From JBBDIJ01 sp040880485 (GTDB lineage Bacteria > Bacteroidota > Rhodothermia > Balneolales > Balneolaceae): DNA of 64,000 bases. Position 1 is the stretch's first letter. Each line of letters opens with the position of its first letter. Position numbers and translations under genes: made by a program. The stretch lies in NCBI GenBank assembly GCA_040880485.1, contig JBBDIJ010000007.1, positions 62,001 to 126,000 on the forward strand, written 5' to 3'. Shown piece after piece: positions 1 through 9,824 of this stretch. Below the pieces are notes generated by a model. It was given only the letters and a program-made list of their open reading frames with translations. It did no database searches and was not told the origin of the DNA.

Positions 1-297
1 ATGGGGATGCCTCCCTCATCTGTGGGCAAAATCTTTCGCAGCCAGGGCTTCTATATCGGATGCATCGGTTGCGGGCTGGGCGGGGCTCTGGGACTGTTCC
101 TGAGCTGGATGCAGTTGGAGTATGGCCTCATCCGGCTGTCGGCGGCATTTATTATCGATGCCTATCCCGTTGCCATACGGCCACTGGATGTCGGCCTGGT
201 GCTTGCCGGCAGCCTCTTGCTCTGCCTCGCCGCCAGCTGGTATCCCTCCATACGGGCTGCTGCCACAGAACCGGCTGAAGCGGTTCGATACGAATGA
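1..297 (+). CDS. FtsX-like ABC permease, C-terminal fragment
   Basis: This is the last 98 residues of a gene that begins before the window. The visible part has two hydrophobic segments (about residues 15-38 and 60-82) and ends in WYPSIRAAATEPAEAVRYE. That ending is the usual 'YPA..AA...P.EALRYE' C-terminus of FtsX/MacB/LolC-E permeases. In the family this subunit spans the inner membrane and works with a cytoplasmic ATPase on lipoprotein release or efflux; which of these applies cannot be told from the fragment. The gene is convergent with the MurF-like gene, with 12 bases between the stops. Confidence 0.8.
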   Translation: MGMPPSSVGKIFRSQGFYIGCIGCGLGGALGLFLSWMQLEYGLIRLSAAFIIDAYPVAIRPLDVGLVLAGSLLLCLAASWYPSIRAAATEPAEAVRYE

Positions 298-309
298 CTG
301 TACGTAATT

Positions 310-2004
310 CTACTCGTTGAAACTGTCGGGAAGGTCGTTTTCATAGAGAACCACATCTCCAGGGGCGGCATATCCGGATAGCAATTCATTCGCCTCGAAG
401 AGGGAGGAGACAATACGAACATCTATACCGTCTCCACCCTTTTCGCGAATCCCCTCCAGAATAGGATTTGTCTGCTCCCGCCCTACCAGAAGGACCAGAT
501 CCGGTTTTGCCGCAGCTATTTTCTGTCCAAAATCCCGATTTTCACGCTCCTGTTCAGTTCCGAGCTCAATCATACCCGGAGTAATCAGAATTTTTCTCCC
601 GCTGCCAATGGAGGTGAGCGCCTCGAGAGCATTTGCAGCTCCTGTCGGGTTGGAATTAAACGCATCATCAATTACAATGATACCGTTCAGGCGTTTGAGC
701 TCCAGCCGGTGAGGCACAGGCTCTATTCGGCCGGCTGCAAGTGCTACAGTTTCCGGCCTGAGTCCCATGGCCTGTGCTGTAGCTGCAGCCAATAGAAAAT
801 TGCACACATTATGACGCCCAAGCAGCTTGATCCTGACTTCGTGTGAAGAGTAGCTGCCGTCAGTCTCCTGCCACTGCATATCGAACCGGGTTCCCTCTGC
901 ATCATGTTCAATATCCCGCGCCTGAACAGATCCGCCATTCAGGCCGGCCATCACCACCTCTACGTCGTTTCTCAGGGAGGCCCAGGAAGAGACGATCTCG
1001 TCATCACTGTTCAGCACCAGGGTTCCACCCGGTTTCAACTCCCTGGCAAGAGTGGACTTCTCCCTGGCTATCACCTCCTTTGAGCCAAACGTCTCCAGAT
1101 GCGCAACGCCTACATTGGTGACCATCGCGATGTCCGGTTTTGTGATCCCGCACAACTCCGCGATGTTTCCTTCATAACGTGCGCCCATCTCCAGGATCAA
1201 CACCTGATGATGCGAGCCCAGATCGTTATTGATCACTTTGCAAATCCCCATGGGCGTATTGTAACTGCCGGGTGTTTTACATACTGAATACCTCTCTTTT
1301 AGCAGCGTATCTATCATATACTTGACCGAAGTCTTTCCATAACTTCCTGTTATGGCAATCACCCGGAGGTTTGGAAGATCGGCAAGACGTTTCCGGGCCT
1401 TTCGCATGAAACCTTTGTGAATCCCGCTCTCTACTGGCTTCATGAACAGCGCCGCCAGTGGGAGAAGAAAGGGGATAAGCAGATCTGTAAAAACGAGACC
1501 GAAAAAGAGAAACCAGGGGTCTGCAATCAAAATATGATGAGCCGTTCCCTTCAGACCAATCGAGCTGTTTAAAAGCCTGCCGGAAAAGGAGAGGTCAAGT
1601 ACAGCCAACAGGGGCAGCAACACCAAAACGGCAAGAAGAAGGGAGAGCCTTTTCATCCTGCTGGTATAAACAAGTGGCTTCTTTTCGCGCTCCGGCCGGA
1701 ACTCCCCGGCCTTGCCGAACCAAAAGAGGATGAACATTCCGAGAATAAGAGCGGCTGCAGTAGCCGTAATACTGGAAGAGGTGAAGTATTGCAGAACAGT
1801 GATCACAACAAGGAGCCAGAAGTGTTCCGGGGTGATAGCTCGGTGGAGAAGATTTCGGGAGAGCCATTCCCGATACTCGTTCAGCTTGTACCCGCTCTGC
1901 TGAAACATTTGCAGAAAGTAGCGAAAGCGATGCCACCCGTACCGGATCATCACAGCCAGGGCAACAAGAATAAGAAGATTGAGGGCAGTGTAGTAGATGT
2001 TCAA
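310..2004 (-). CDS. membrane-anchored MurF-like Mur ligase
   Basis: The C-terminal part is a Mur ligase. It has the P-loop ITGSYGKTS (about residues 218-226), then LEMGARYEGNIAELCGITKPD and the central to C-terminal ligase domains with H-R and DAFNSNPTG motifs typical of MurF. MurF adds D-Ala-D-Ala to UDP-MurNAc-tripeptide. Before the P-loop there are about five membrane helices (near 4-22, 62-75, 78-97, 119-139, 164-188) in place of the usual substrate-binding domain 1. The frame stays open to 2232, but that would overlap the divergent gene at 2176. I chose the TTG at 2004 (564 aa); an ATG also lies 18 codons further in. It may be an accessory ligase rather than the essential MurF. Confidence 0.75.
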   Translation of the reverse strand: MNIYYTALNLLILVALAVMIRYGWHRFRYFLQMFQQSGYKLNEYREWLSRNLLHRAITPEHFWLLVVITVLQYFTSSSITATAAALILGMFILFWFGKAGEFRPEREKKPLVYTSRMKRLSLLLAVLVLLPLLAVLDLSFSGRLLNSSIGLKGTAHHILIADPWFLFFGLVFTDLLIPFLLPLAALFMKPVESGIHKGFMRKARKRLADLPNLRVIAITGSYGKTSVKYMIDTLLKERYSVCKTPGSYNTPMGICKVINNDLGSHHQVLILEMGARYEGNIAELCGITKPDIAMVTNVGVAHLETFGSKEVIAREKSTLARELKPGGTLVLNSDDEIVSSWASLRNDVEVVMAGLNGGSVQARDIEHDAEGTRFDMQWQETDGSYSSHEVRIKLLGRHNVCNFLLAAATAQAMGLRPETVALAAGRIEPVPHRLELKRLNGIIVIDDAFNSNPTGAANALEALTSIGSGRKILITPGMIELGTEQERENRDFGQKIAAAKPDLVLLVGREQTNPILEGIREKGGDGIDVRIVSSLFEANELLSGYAAPGDVVLYENDLPDSFNE

Positions 2005-2175
2005 ACAGGCTCTGTTCTTTATGAATGATTCCGGCCGATCCGCAGTTTTAATGCGAGGCCGTGGTGGCTTGAACCCATTGCCCACAGGCCGGGGTTCGAC
2101 TATCAACGGAAGATCGGTTATATTTGGGGCCTTGAAAAATGAAAAAACTGAAGGGAGCAACAAAAGAGAAAACAC

Positions 2176-3183
2176 ATGAAACTGATCATCCCCATGGCAG
2201 GGCGAGGCACCCGCGTACGCCCCCACTCTCACACGACTCCGAAACCGCTGCTTCCGGTAGCTGGTACAATGATTATCGAGAGAATTGTAGAAACTTTTTC
2301 ACGTACACTCGATCGCAATATCGATGAGATTGTTTATATCCTGGGTCCCGACTTCGGGCGTGAGATTCGGGAAAAGCTGGAGGAGATGAGCCGGCGCCAC
2401 CAGGCAACCGCCACATTTCGCATTCAGGAAGAAGCACTCGGTACGGCACACGCCGTTTTCAGTGCACAAAAGGAGCTGGAGGGGGAGGTGATTATCGTGT
2501 TTGCAGACACACTCTTCGATACACGCCAAAAAGTGACAGTTGAAGGAGCCGATAGTGTGATCTGGCTGAAAGAGGTCGAAGACCCTTCCCGTTTTGGAGT
2601 GGCCGTTCATGATGGTGACGTCATCACGGGGTTTGTGGAGAAGCCGAAGGAACCGATCTCAAAACTTGCAATTATCGGTGTCTACTACTTCAAAAGAGGG
2701 GAAGAGCTTCGAAAAGAGATTGAATATCTGCTGGATAATGATGTTACCGGCCATGGGGGGGAGTATCAGCTAACCGATGCACTGGACCGGCTCCTGAAAA
2801 AAGGCAGTCAATTTCGAAAAGCGACCGTCGATGAGTGGTTCGATTGCGGAACTCTGCCCGCCTGGCTCGAAACCTCTGCGGAAATCCTCGAAAAGGAGAA
2901 CCCGCAGACAGACGCTTCCGCTTTTCCCGGAACCACAATCCATCCACCCGTCTTTATCGGCGAGGGTGTAGAGATCTCCAACAGCGAGATCGGGCCCAAC
3001 GTCTCTTTGGAATCGGGCTGTAAAATTAGCGGCAGCCAATTGAAAAACTCCATTGTGCGTCAAAATGCGGTGATCACCGGATCGAAGCTGGAACAGTCGA
3101 CCATTGGCGCAAACACCGAATTGAACGATGCCACAGGATCGTTTCATCTGGGAGACCACTCGATCATTGAACAGAATAGCTGA
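2176..3183 (+). CDS. NDP-sugar pyrophosphorylase (nucleotidyltransferase with LbH tail)
   Basis: The 335-residue protein opens with MKLIIPMAGRGTRVRPHSHT, the glycine-rich nucleotide-binding signature of sugar-phosphate nucleotidyltransferases, followed by TPKPLLPVAG. The middle carries FADTLFD (metal/nucleotide loop), GFVEKPKEP and GGEYQLTDAL. The last ~90 residues are hexapeptide-like repeats (PVFIGEGVEISNSEIGPNVS), a left-handed beta-helix. It should make an activated sugar (UDP-, dTDP- or GDP-) from a sugar 1-phosphate; the base and sugar specificity cannot be read. It is divergent from the MurF-like gene, with about 170 bases between them. The CCA-adding enzyme gene follows directly, so the two are probably co-transcribed. 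Confidence 0.85.
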   Translation: MKLIIPMAGRGTRVRPHSHTTPKPLLPVAGTMIIERIVETFSRTLDRNIDEIVYILGPDFGREIREKLEEMSRRHQATATFRIQEEALGTAHAVFSAQKELEGEVIIVFADTLFDTRQKVTVEGADSVIWLKEVEDPSRFGVAVHDGDVITGFVEKPKEPISKLAIIGVYYFKRGEELRKEIEYLLDNDVTGHGGEYQLTDALDRLLKKGSQFRKATVDEWFDCGTLPAWLETSAEILEKENPQTDASAFPGTTIHPPVFIGEGVEISNSEIGPNVSLESGCKISGSQLKNSIVRQNAVITGSKLEQSTIGANTELNDATGSFHLGDHSIIEQNS

Positions 3184-3184
3184 A

Positions 3185-4636
3185 TTGACAAACGAAGCCC
3201 TGTTGAAGGATATACCGAAAGAGCATCTGGCCCTGTTCAGGACCATAGGAGAGATCGCGGAGTCTGCCGGACAACAGGTCTATGTGGTGGGTGGCTATGT
3301 ACGGGACTTCTATCTGGGACGCCTCGACAAGGAGGGGGGCGGTGTAACCGATATCGATTTTGTGACCATCGGATCGGGAGTCCAGCTGGCACAAAGTGTG
3401 GCCCGAAAACTGGGTTCAGACCACATATCAGTTTTCAAACAGTTCGGTACGGCTCAAATACGATATGACGGACTCGAACTGGAGTTTGTGGGTGCCCGAA
3501 AGGAGAACTACAGAAAGAGTTCAAGAAAGCCGATTGTGGAGGATGGCACCCTCGAAGATGATCAGCTTCGGCGTGATCTGACCATCAATGCCCTCTCATG
3601 GTCCCTGAATCCCGATACTTTTGGCCTGCTTCACGATCCATTCGGAGGAGTTCAGGATCTCGCAGCAAAACGTATTCGTACACCTGTAGACCCGGCCCAA
3701 ACATTTGATGACGACCCGCTGCGAATGTTGCGGGCCATCCGCTTTGCAACGCAGCTCGACTTTACCATAGAGGAGAAGACATGGGAAGCGATCAGTGAGA
3801 TGGCGCCCCGCCTGAAGATTATCTCAAAAGAGCGCATCATCGATGAGATAAACAAGATCGTGATGGCACCCAAACCATCGACCGGATTCGGGATGCTGCT
3901 CCATACCGGACTTCTTGACCAGTTTCTGCCCGAGATGACAGCATTGCAGGGTGTGGAGGAAGTGGATGGAATTCGCCACAAGGATAACTTCTGGCACACT
4001 CTAAAGGTACTGGATAATGTAGCAGTAATGTCGGATGACCTATGGCTGCGATGGGCGGCAATATTTCACGATATCGCAAAACCTCCGACCAGGCGTTTTG
4101 TAAAGGGAATCGGCTGGACGTTTCACGGCCACGACGCTATTGGTGCGAAATGGGTTCCACGTCTGTTCAGACGCCTTGGCCTGCCGATGGATGAAAGGAT
4201 GAGAAGAGTCCGTAATCTGGTACGCCTGCATCTGAGGCCTATAGCCCTCGCCTCGGAGGAGGTCTCGGACAGTGCAGTCAGACGTCTGATCTATGAAGCT
4301 GGTGATGAGATTGATGATCTGATGATGCTCTGTCGGGCCGACATTACCAGCAAGAACCGGGCTACTGTTCGCAAATACCTGAAAAACTTCGATTATGTTG
4401 AAGGAATGATCGCCGAGGTAGAAGAGAAGGATCGCATCCGAAACTGGAAGAACCCTCTGGATGGTAGCGAGATTATGGAAGCTCTGAAACTGAAACCGGG
4501 ACCGATGATAGGCCAGATCAAGGATGATATTAAAGAAGCGATTTTGGAAGGGGAGATCCCGAACGACCGTGATGCCGCATTTGACTATATGATGGAGAGA
4601 AAAAAACTCTACCTGGAAAAAAAAGGAGAGAAGTGA
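3185..4636 (+). CDS. cca: CCA tRNA nucleotidyltransferase with HD domain
   Basis: It adds or repairs the 3' CCA of tRNAs. The head domain has VVGGYVRDFYLG (GGxxRD) and TDIDFVT, the DxD metal pair of class II nucleotidyltransferases. The RRDLTINAL and DDPLRMLRAIRFA blocks follow. A C-terminal HD domain (WHTLKVLDNVAVM...IFHDIAKPPTRR) suggests extra phosphatase or phosphodiesterase activity, as in bacterial HD-type enzymes. I chose the TTG at 3185 (483 aa), two bases after the upstream stop, because the family normally begins about 30 residues before GGYVRD. An in-frame ATG at 3128 would overlap the previous gene by 56 bases. The stop overlaps the ispE start by 4 bases. Confidence 0.9.
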   Translation: MTNEALLKDIPKEHLALFRTIGEIAESAGQQVYVVGGYVRDFYLGRLDKEGGGVTDIDFVTIGSGVQLAQSVARKLGSDHISVFKQFGTAQIRYDGLELEFVGARKENYRKSSRKPIVEDGTLEDDQLRRDLTINALSWSLNPDTFGLLHDPFGGVQDLAAKRIRTPVDPAQTFDDDPLRMLRAIRFATQLDFTIEEKTWEAISEMAPRLKIISKERIIDEINKIVMAPKPSTGFGMLLHTGLLDQFLPEMTALQGVEEVDGIRHKDNFWHTLKVLDNVAVMSDDLWLRWAAIFHDIAKPPTRRFVKGIGWTFHGHDAIGAKWVPRLFRRLGLPMDERMRRVRNLVRLHLRPIALASEEVSDSAVRRLIYEAGDEIDDLMMLCRADITSKNRATVRKYLKNFDYVEGMIAEVEEKDRIRNWKNPLDGSEIMEALKLKPGPMIGQIKDDIKEAILEGEIPNDRDAAFDYMMERKKLYLEKKGEK

Positions 4637-5499
4637 CCTGGGTTTCGAACAGTTACGCCAAAATTAATCTGGGACTTCACGTTCTGGAGCGGCTCCCAAC
4701 CGGTTTCCACCGAATCGAGACCGGTTTCTGTTTTTTAGAGTGGAGCGACAGAATCGAGTCTCGGAAATCTGAATCCTATAGCCTCACCCTATCCGACTCC
4801 GATATTCCTGACGGAGAGAGTAATCTGATAACCCGAGCCTACCGTATCTTCGAAAAGTATGCAGGCCTGAAGAGTGAATACCGTTTTCATGTTCAGAAAC
4901 GAATCCCGGCAGGGGCAGGACTGGGAGGTGGCAGCAGCAATGCTGCACGTACCCTCCAGATGTTGAACCGGATGGAAAATGCGGGTCTTTCGAACGACGA
5001 TCTGGTAGACCTGAGTCGTACACTCGGTTCCGATATCGCATTCTTTATTCATGGACATACAGGCATAGGGACCGGACTTGGGCAGGAGATCGAGGCTGTG
5101 GACTTGCAGCCGGATGCCTGGATCGTAACGGTTTGGCCCGGTTTCGAATCCTCAACAGCGGAGGCCTACCTTCACTGTACACCCAACCCGCAACCGGTTT
5201 TAAATCTTAAAACCATCCTTACAGAAGAGCCTCTCTCCGAGTGGCCCATTCTCCTACAGAACGATCTTGAACAGGCCGTAATCCCACTACATGAGACGGT
5301 AGGCAATCTGAAAGATCAGATGAACGAGTTCGGAGCGGTTTACAGCTCTATGAGTGGAAGCGGATCAGCCGTTTTTGGCCTGTTTGATCAGGACTTCGTG
5401 GCGCTTCACGCCTACGATGCTTTTCATGATCTGGGTTTCCGAACTCACATCACACGTCCCGGATTCAGGCCCGATCATGGAATATATCTGAAAGAATGA
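4633..5499 (+). CDS. ispE: 4-diphosphocytidyl-2-C-methyl-D-erythritol kinase
   Basis: This GHMP kinase phosphorylates CDP-methylerythritol in the non-mevalonate isoprenoid pathway. Seen: SYAKINLGLHVLERLPTGFH near the N-terminus, the ATP-binding AGAGLGGGSSNAA loop around residue 95, and the C-terminal MSGSGSAVFGLF block. At 288 residues it is full length. The start is a GTG overlapping the cca stop (GTGA), preceded by a clear AAGGAG, so translation is probably coupled. It is the last gene of the sugar-nucleotidyltransferase/cca/ispE run. Confidence 0.92.
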   Translation: MTWVSNSYAKINLGLHVLERLPTGFHRIETGFCFLEWSDRIESRKSESYSLTLSDSDIPDGESNLITRAYRIFEKYAGLKSEYRFHVQKRIPAGAGLGGGSSNAARTLQMLNRMENAGLSNDDLVDLSRTLGSDIAFFIHGHTGIGTGLGQEIEAVDLQPDAWIVTVWPGFESSTAEAYLHCTPNPQPVLNLKTILTEEPLSEWPILLQNDLEQAVIPLHETVGNLKDQMNEFGAVYSSMSGSGSAVFGLFDQDFVALHAYDAFHDLGFRTHITRPGFRPDHGIYLKE

Positions 5500-5573
5500 T
5501 CAGCTGTTTCATTACTTTGTCAGTGCTTTTTTTTAATATTTAGTCAGTAATTAACAAACGATTCAGTCAGGAT

Positions 5574-8036
5574 ATGCCAGGAAAAAAGACGGAACCGCGT
5601 AGAGGCATGGATCTCGATGCCTTCAGGCAGGACATCACCGAACATCTTCGCTATACCCTTGCCAAAGACAAATATTCAACCAGCCATTGGGATGAGTATC
5701 GAAGTGTGGTTCTCGCACTTCTTGACAGACTTCACGATCGCTGGCTGGATACGCAGCAGGAGTACTATAAGTCCGATGCAAAGCGGGTCTACTACCTGTC
5801 TATGGAGTATCTGATCGGACGCCTTCTGGACAACATGCTGGTTAATCTTGGACTACAGGAGGTAGCTGCAGAAGCCCTTGAAGATCTGGGGCTGGACTAC
5901 GAAAAAATTCGAAGTACCGAGTGGGACGCCGGACTGGGAAACGGTGGGCTGGGAAGGCTTGCAGCCTGTTTTCTTGACTCCATGGCTACTCTCGGAATTC
6001 CAGCCATCGGTTATGGAATCCGATACGACTACGGCATCTTCTATCAGGAAATTCAGGATGGCTACCAGATCGAAAAGCCCGATCTCTGGCTTCAATACGG
6101 GAACCCCTGGGATATCATTCGGCCGAAACTTCAATATCCCGTCTCATTCTACGGGGAGTCCGTTCCGCATCAGGATAAATCCGGTGAGATGCGTTTCAGC
6201 TGGGAGAGCACACACGACGTGCTTGCCATCGCATACGATACACCTATACCAGGTTATAAGAACGGAATAGTAAACAACCTTCGACTTTGGAGGGCAGGCT
6301 CCAGCTCGGGAATCGATCTCCAAAGCTTTAACCAGGGGCAGTATATAGACGCAGTAAGGGATACTCAGTTAAACGAAAATATAAGTCGGGTACTCTACCC
6401 CAACGACAAGGTTTTTGTGGGGCAGGAGCTGAGGCTGAAACAGGAGTACTTCCTCGTCGCGGCATCGCTTCGCGACATCCTGCGCCGCTTTCGAAAAGTT
6501 TCGGACGACTGGCGCAAACTTCCGGAGAAAGTGGCCATTCAGTGTAACGATACCCATCCGAATCTGGCGATTCCGGAGTTGATGCGAATTCTGATGGACG
6601 AAGAAGGACTTACCTGGGAAACAAGTTGGGAAATTACGGAGAAAACCATCTCCTATACCAACCACACACTTCTTCCGGAAGCACTGGAGCGCTGGAGAGT
6701 TTCATTGATGAGAAATCTGCTGCCAAGGCACCTTCAGATCATTTATGAGATCAACCGCAGATTTCTTAAACAGATTAAAGTGAAGCTTGGGGACGACCAT
6801 GCGAAATTGAGCCGGATGTCCATCATCGGGTCCGGGGAGGACCCCGAAATTCACATGGCCTCTCTGGGTATTGTAGGTTCACACAAAGTGAATGGTGTAG
6901 CAGCCCTCCACAGCGATCTGCTTCAAAAAACCCTCTTTCGGGATTTTTATGAGATCTTTCCGGATAAGTTTACCAACAAGACCAATGGAATCACACCGAG
7001 ACGATGGCTTAAGCAGTGCAATCCCGGCTTCTCCAGGCTCATCAGCTCGGAGATCGGTGAAAAGTGGATCACCGATCTCTCCCACATCTCCAAACTGGAA
7101 AAAAGGGCAGATGACGCCTCTTTTCGTTCGTTATTTCGTAAGATAAAGCAGCAGAACAAGGACAGGCTGGCAGAGTTGATTGAAGAGCGGACGGGAGTGT
7201 CCATCAATCGAAAATCCATTTTCGACATTCAGATCAAACGCATTCACGAATACAAACGTCAGTTGCTCGCTGCACTCTATGCCGCTACCCTCTACAACCG
7301 TTTGAAGCGCGATCCCAAAGCCGATATTGTCCCTCGAACACTTATTTTCGCAGGCAAAGCGGCTCCGGGATATGCGATCGCCAAACTTCACATCAAGCTG
7401 ATCCATTCGATTGGAGAAAAGATAAATAACGACCCGGAAATCGGAGACAAGTTGAAGTGTGTTTTTCTGCAGAACTACAGCGTAACCCTCGCTGAGAAGA
7501 TGATTCCGGCCGCCAACCTGTCGGAACAGATCTCTACTGCAGGATTTGAAGCATCCGGCACCGGAAACATGAAATTCGCACTAAATGGAGCACTCACTAT
7601 CGGTACGCTCGATGGAGCAAATGTAGAGATCCGTGAGGAGGTCGGGGATGAGAACATCTTCATATTTGGCCTCACTGTAGATGAAGTTGAAGTGCTCCGA
7701 ACGACCGGATACGACCCATGGGCTCACTACAACGCCAATGAGGAGTTAAAAGAGGTTTTGGATCAGATCAGGGACGGCTTCTACAGTCCGGGTGAACCTG
7801 AACTCTTTCAACCGGTCATAGATGCGCTTCTCCACAAAGGTGACTACTTTCTGGTACTGGCCGATTATGAGGCGTATATCCAAAAACAGAAAGAGGTAGA
7901 GGACCTTTACAAAATACCTGAGGAGTGGGATCGAAAAGCGATTCTGAATGTAGCGAGAATAGGAAAGTTCTCCTCCGACCGCACCATTCGTGAATATGCC
8001 GGGGAGATTTGGGGCGTTGAACCCACCGCCCCATGA
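5574..8036 (+). CDS. glgP: glycogen/alpha-glucan phosphorylase
   Basis: At 820 residues this is the usual length of family GT35 phosphorylases, which release glucose 1-phosphate from alpha-1,4-glucans with PLP as cofactor. Seen: YYLSMEYLIGRLLDN, GLGNGGLGRLAACFLDS, NKTNGITPRRWL, and the PLP-lysine block EASGTGNMKFALNGALTIG with the lysine at about residue 667. No glycogen synthase or branching enzyme is nearby. A 74-base AT-rich gap separates it from ispE and could hold its own promoter. It is followed by the mscS-like gene after 38 bases. Confidence 0.96.
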   Translation: MPGKKTEPRRGMDLDAFRQDITEHLRYTLAKDKYSTSHWDEYRSVVLALLDRLHDRWLDTQQEYYKSDAKRVYYLSMEYLIGRLLDNMLVNLGLQEVAAEALEDLGLDYEKIRSTEWDAGLGNGGLGRLAACFLDSMATLGIPAIGYGIRYDYGIFYQEIQDGYQIEKPDLWLQYGNPWDIIRPKLQYPVSFYGESVPHQDKSGEMRFSWESTHDVLAIAYDTPIPGYKNGIVNNLRLWRAGSSSGIDLQSFNQGQYIDAVRDTQLNENISRVLYPNDKVFVGQELRLKQEYFLVAASLRDILRRFRKVSDDWRKLPEKVAIQCNDTHPNLAIPELMRILMDEEGLTWETSWEITEKTISYTNHTLLPEALERWRVSLMRNLLPRHLQIIYEINRRFLKQIKVKLGDDHAKLSRMSIIGSGEDPEIHMASLGIVGSHKVNGVAALHSDLLQKTLFRDFYEIFPDKFTNKTNGITPRRWLKQCNPGFSRLISSEIGEKWITDLSHISKLEKRADDASFRSLFRKIKQQNKDRLAELIEERTGVSINRKSIFDIQIKRIHEYKRQLLAALYAATLYNRLKRDPKADIVPRTLIFAGKAAPGYAIAKLHIKLIHSIGEKINNDPEIGDKLKCVFLQNYSVTLAEKMIPAANLSEQISTAGFEASGTGNMKFALNGALTIGTLDGANVEIREEVGDENIFIFGLTVDEVEVLRTTGYDPWAHYNANEELKEVLDQIRDGFYSPGEPELFQPVIDALLHKGDYFLVLADYEAYIQKQKEVEDLYKIPEEWDRKAILNVARIGKFSSDRTIREYAGEIWGVEPTAP

Positions 8037-8074
8037 GCACCCTTTACTCACATGATCAATGAACCGGAGAAGTC

Positions 8075-8977
8075 ATGTCTGAGACCTGGTCGGAATACCT
8101 CAATCAGCTTTACGAACTGTTGACCGCAACCCTGTTCCAGTTGCAGCAGACGCCTGTAACTCTGCTCTCCATTCTGATCTTTCTTCTGTTTATTGCCGGC
8201 ACCATCTTTCTCGCAAGGTTTGTGCGAAGTACTCTCACCCAGAATATTTTGCCCCGTTTCGAGATGGACCGGGGCACCAGATACACTCTCTCGAGAGTCA
8301 CCTACTACATCATCATCTCGATCGGGATTCTGGTCTCGTTCCAGTTTGTAGGGGTCGATCTCAGCAGTCTGGCCGTTATATTCGGACTGCTCTCGGTAGG
8401 GATCGGATTTGGCCTGCAAAACATTACCAACAACTTCATTTCCGGGCTCATCATCCTTTTTGAGCGGCCGATCAGTGTAGGAGACAGGATTGCTGTGGGG
8501 GGAGTAGAGGGAGACGTACTGGAGATCAACATCCGCTCCACCAAAATCCGGTCACTGAACAATATATCTATCATCGTCCCCAACCAGGAGTTCGTAGGCT
8601 CCAATGTCGTTAACTACTCGCATGGCGACCCCTCCTTCCGGCTGGATCTCCCTGTAGGAGTCTCGTACACATCGGATCTGAATACAGTCCTGAAGTGTCT
8701 CGAAGAGGTGGCAGACGATCACCCGAAGGTGATGAAAATTCCAAAAACCAAAATTCATCTCGATGAGTTCGGAGACTCATCATGGAATATGACACTTAAA
8801 GTCTGGTTACCGGATGTAAAAGACTATCGGGATATTCGAAATGAACTGAATCAGGCGATTGTCCTCAAGTTTCGGGAAAAAAGCATCGAGATTCCCTTTC
8901 CTCAGCGAGACCTCCATCTTCGCTCCTCCATTCCTTTCCCTCCCCCTGACGAAAGTGAAGAAAGTGAAGAAAAGTGA
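8075..8977 (+). CDS. MscS-family mechanosensitive channel
   Basis: The 300-residue protein has three hydrophobic segments: about 22-48, 65-90, and a glycine/alanine-rich pore helix. It then carries the MscS signature IFGLLSVGIGFGLQNITNNF and GLIILFERPISVGDRI, followed by the beta-domain and alpha/beta C-terminal domain. Such channels open under membrane tension to release solutes during osmotic downshock. The C-terminus is acidic (DESEESEEK). It stops 7 bases before the convergent tonB-like gene. It may share a transcript with glgP. Confidence 0.92.
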   Translation: MSETWSEYLNQLYELLTATLFQLQQTPVTLLSILIFLLFIAGTIFLARFVRSTLTQNILPRFEMDRGTRYTLSRVTYYIIISIGILVSFQFVGVDLSSLAVIFGLLSVGIGFGLQNITNNFISGLIILFERPISVGDRIAVGGVEGDVLEINIRSTKIRSLNNISIIVPNQEFVGSNVVNYSHGDPSFRLDLPVGVSYTSDLNTVLKCLEEVADDHPKVMKIPKTKIHLDEFGDSSWNMTLKVWLPDVKDYRDIRNELNQAIVLKFREKSIEIPFPQRDLHLRSSIPFPPPDESEESEEK

Positions 8978-8984
8978 CGACCTG

Positions 8985-9824
8985 CTACTCCAGGACAAAC
9001 CGGAATGTGATTACACCCCATTGAGACTCCTGAGGTACTCCGGAAGGGAGCCTGGAAAATCTCCAGCCTTTTAGCGTTTGCATCACCTCCCTCTCCAGTT
9101 CGGGATTCGTCCTGATTTGCGGAATGATATTTCCAACCCTACCGTCGGGCTGAACTTCGAAGCGTACACGAATATTCGCCTCCACGTTTACTGTGTTCTC
9201 AGGCATCGGTTGTATCATTGGGGATCTGTTTAATTCCCCTTCCCACCGCAGGTCGTAGGGTGCGGAACGCTCTTCCTCCTGGCCGGTACCCTGCTCCACA
9301 TCCGGTTGCCCCTCGGTCCCCTCTTCATCGCCGCTCTCCTGCTCCCCCTCCTGAACCTGCTGAGCTGCAATCGCCATCAGGGGACTCACTACCTGTTCCT
9401 CCGCCTCCTCGGTATCGGTCACCTCCGGATCAATCTCTTCGGTTACCGGCGTTTCGATCGCATCGGCTTCAAAATCCTCTGTCTGTTCCGGCTGTTCCAC
9501 CGGACGGGCAGGATCCTCCTCCGTTTGACGAGGCTCCTCAACCGGATCGGGTATATCCGGTTCCGGCTGTTCCGGTTCTGTTACAGGGGGGTCCGGCCGC
9601 GTAGCCACCTGTTCGGGTTGAACCTCGGCATACTCGGCAACCGCACCCGCCTGAAACTCTCCCAGGGTCACCTCTATGTAGGCGGGCCGTAGATCGACAT
9701 CCAGACTGAAGCGGTAGAGGATTGCGATCATTAGAATAAGCAGGTGAATACCGCCTGTTATTTTCAGGCCGAACCTGTCCTCTTCATCTATCCTGTTGAA
9801 ATATGATTTGATTCCATCGAGCAT
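8985..9824 (-). CDS. tonB: TonB-like energy transducer
   Basis: The 279-residue protein has one N-terminal membrane anchor (about 20-40) and a long Pro/Glu-rich periplasmic spacer (about 65-195, repeats of PEQPEPD type). The C-terminal TonB fold spans about 200-279 (VNVEANIRVRFEVQPDGRVG...LKGWRFSRLP). TonB transmits energy from ExbB/ExbD to outer-membrane receptors; TolA-like use is an alternative. It starts on the base after the exbD stop and is the last gene of the long minus-strand run. Confidence 0.85.
   Translation of the reverse strand: MLDGIKSYFNRIDEEDRFGLKITGGIHLLILMIAILYRFSLDVDLRPAYIEVTLGEFQAGAVAEYAEVQPEQVATRPDPPVTEPEQPEPDIPDPVEEPRQTEEDPARPVEQPEQTEDFEADAIETPVTEEIDPEVTDTEEAEEQVVSPLMAIAAQQVQEGEQESGDEEGTEGQPDVEQGTGQEEERSAPYDLRWEGELNRSPMIQPMPENTVNVEANIRVRFEVQPDGRVGNIIPQIRTNPELEREVMQTLKGWRFSRLPSGVPQESQWGVITFRFVLE

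Noticed and set aside
9400..9630. Pro/Glu repeat in tonB taken as a tandem DNA repeat
   Set aside because: It is the usual low-complexity periplasmic spacer of TonB proteins, not an exact DNA repeat.
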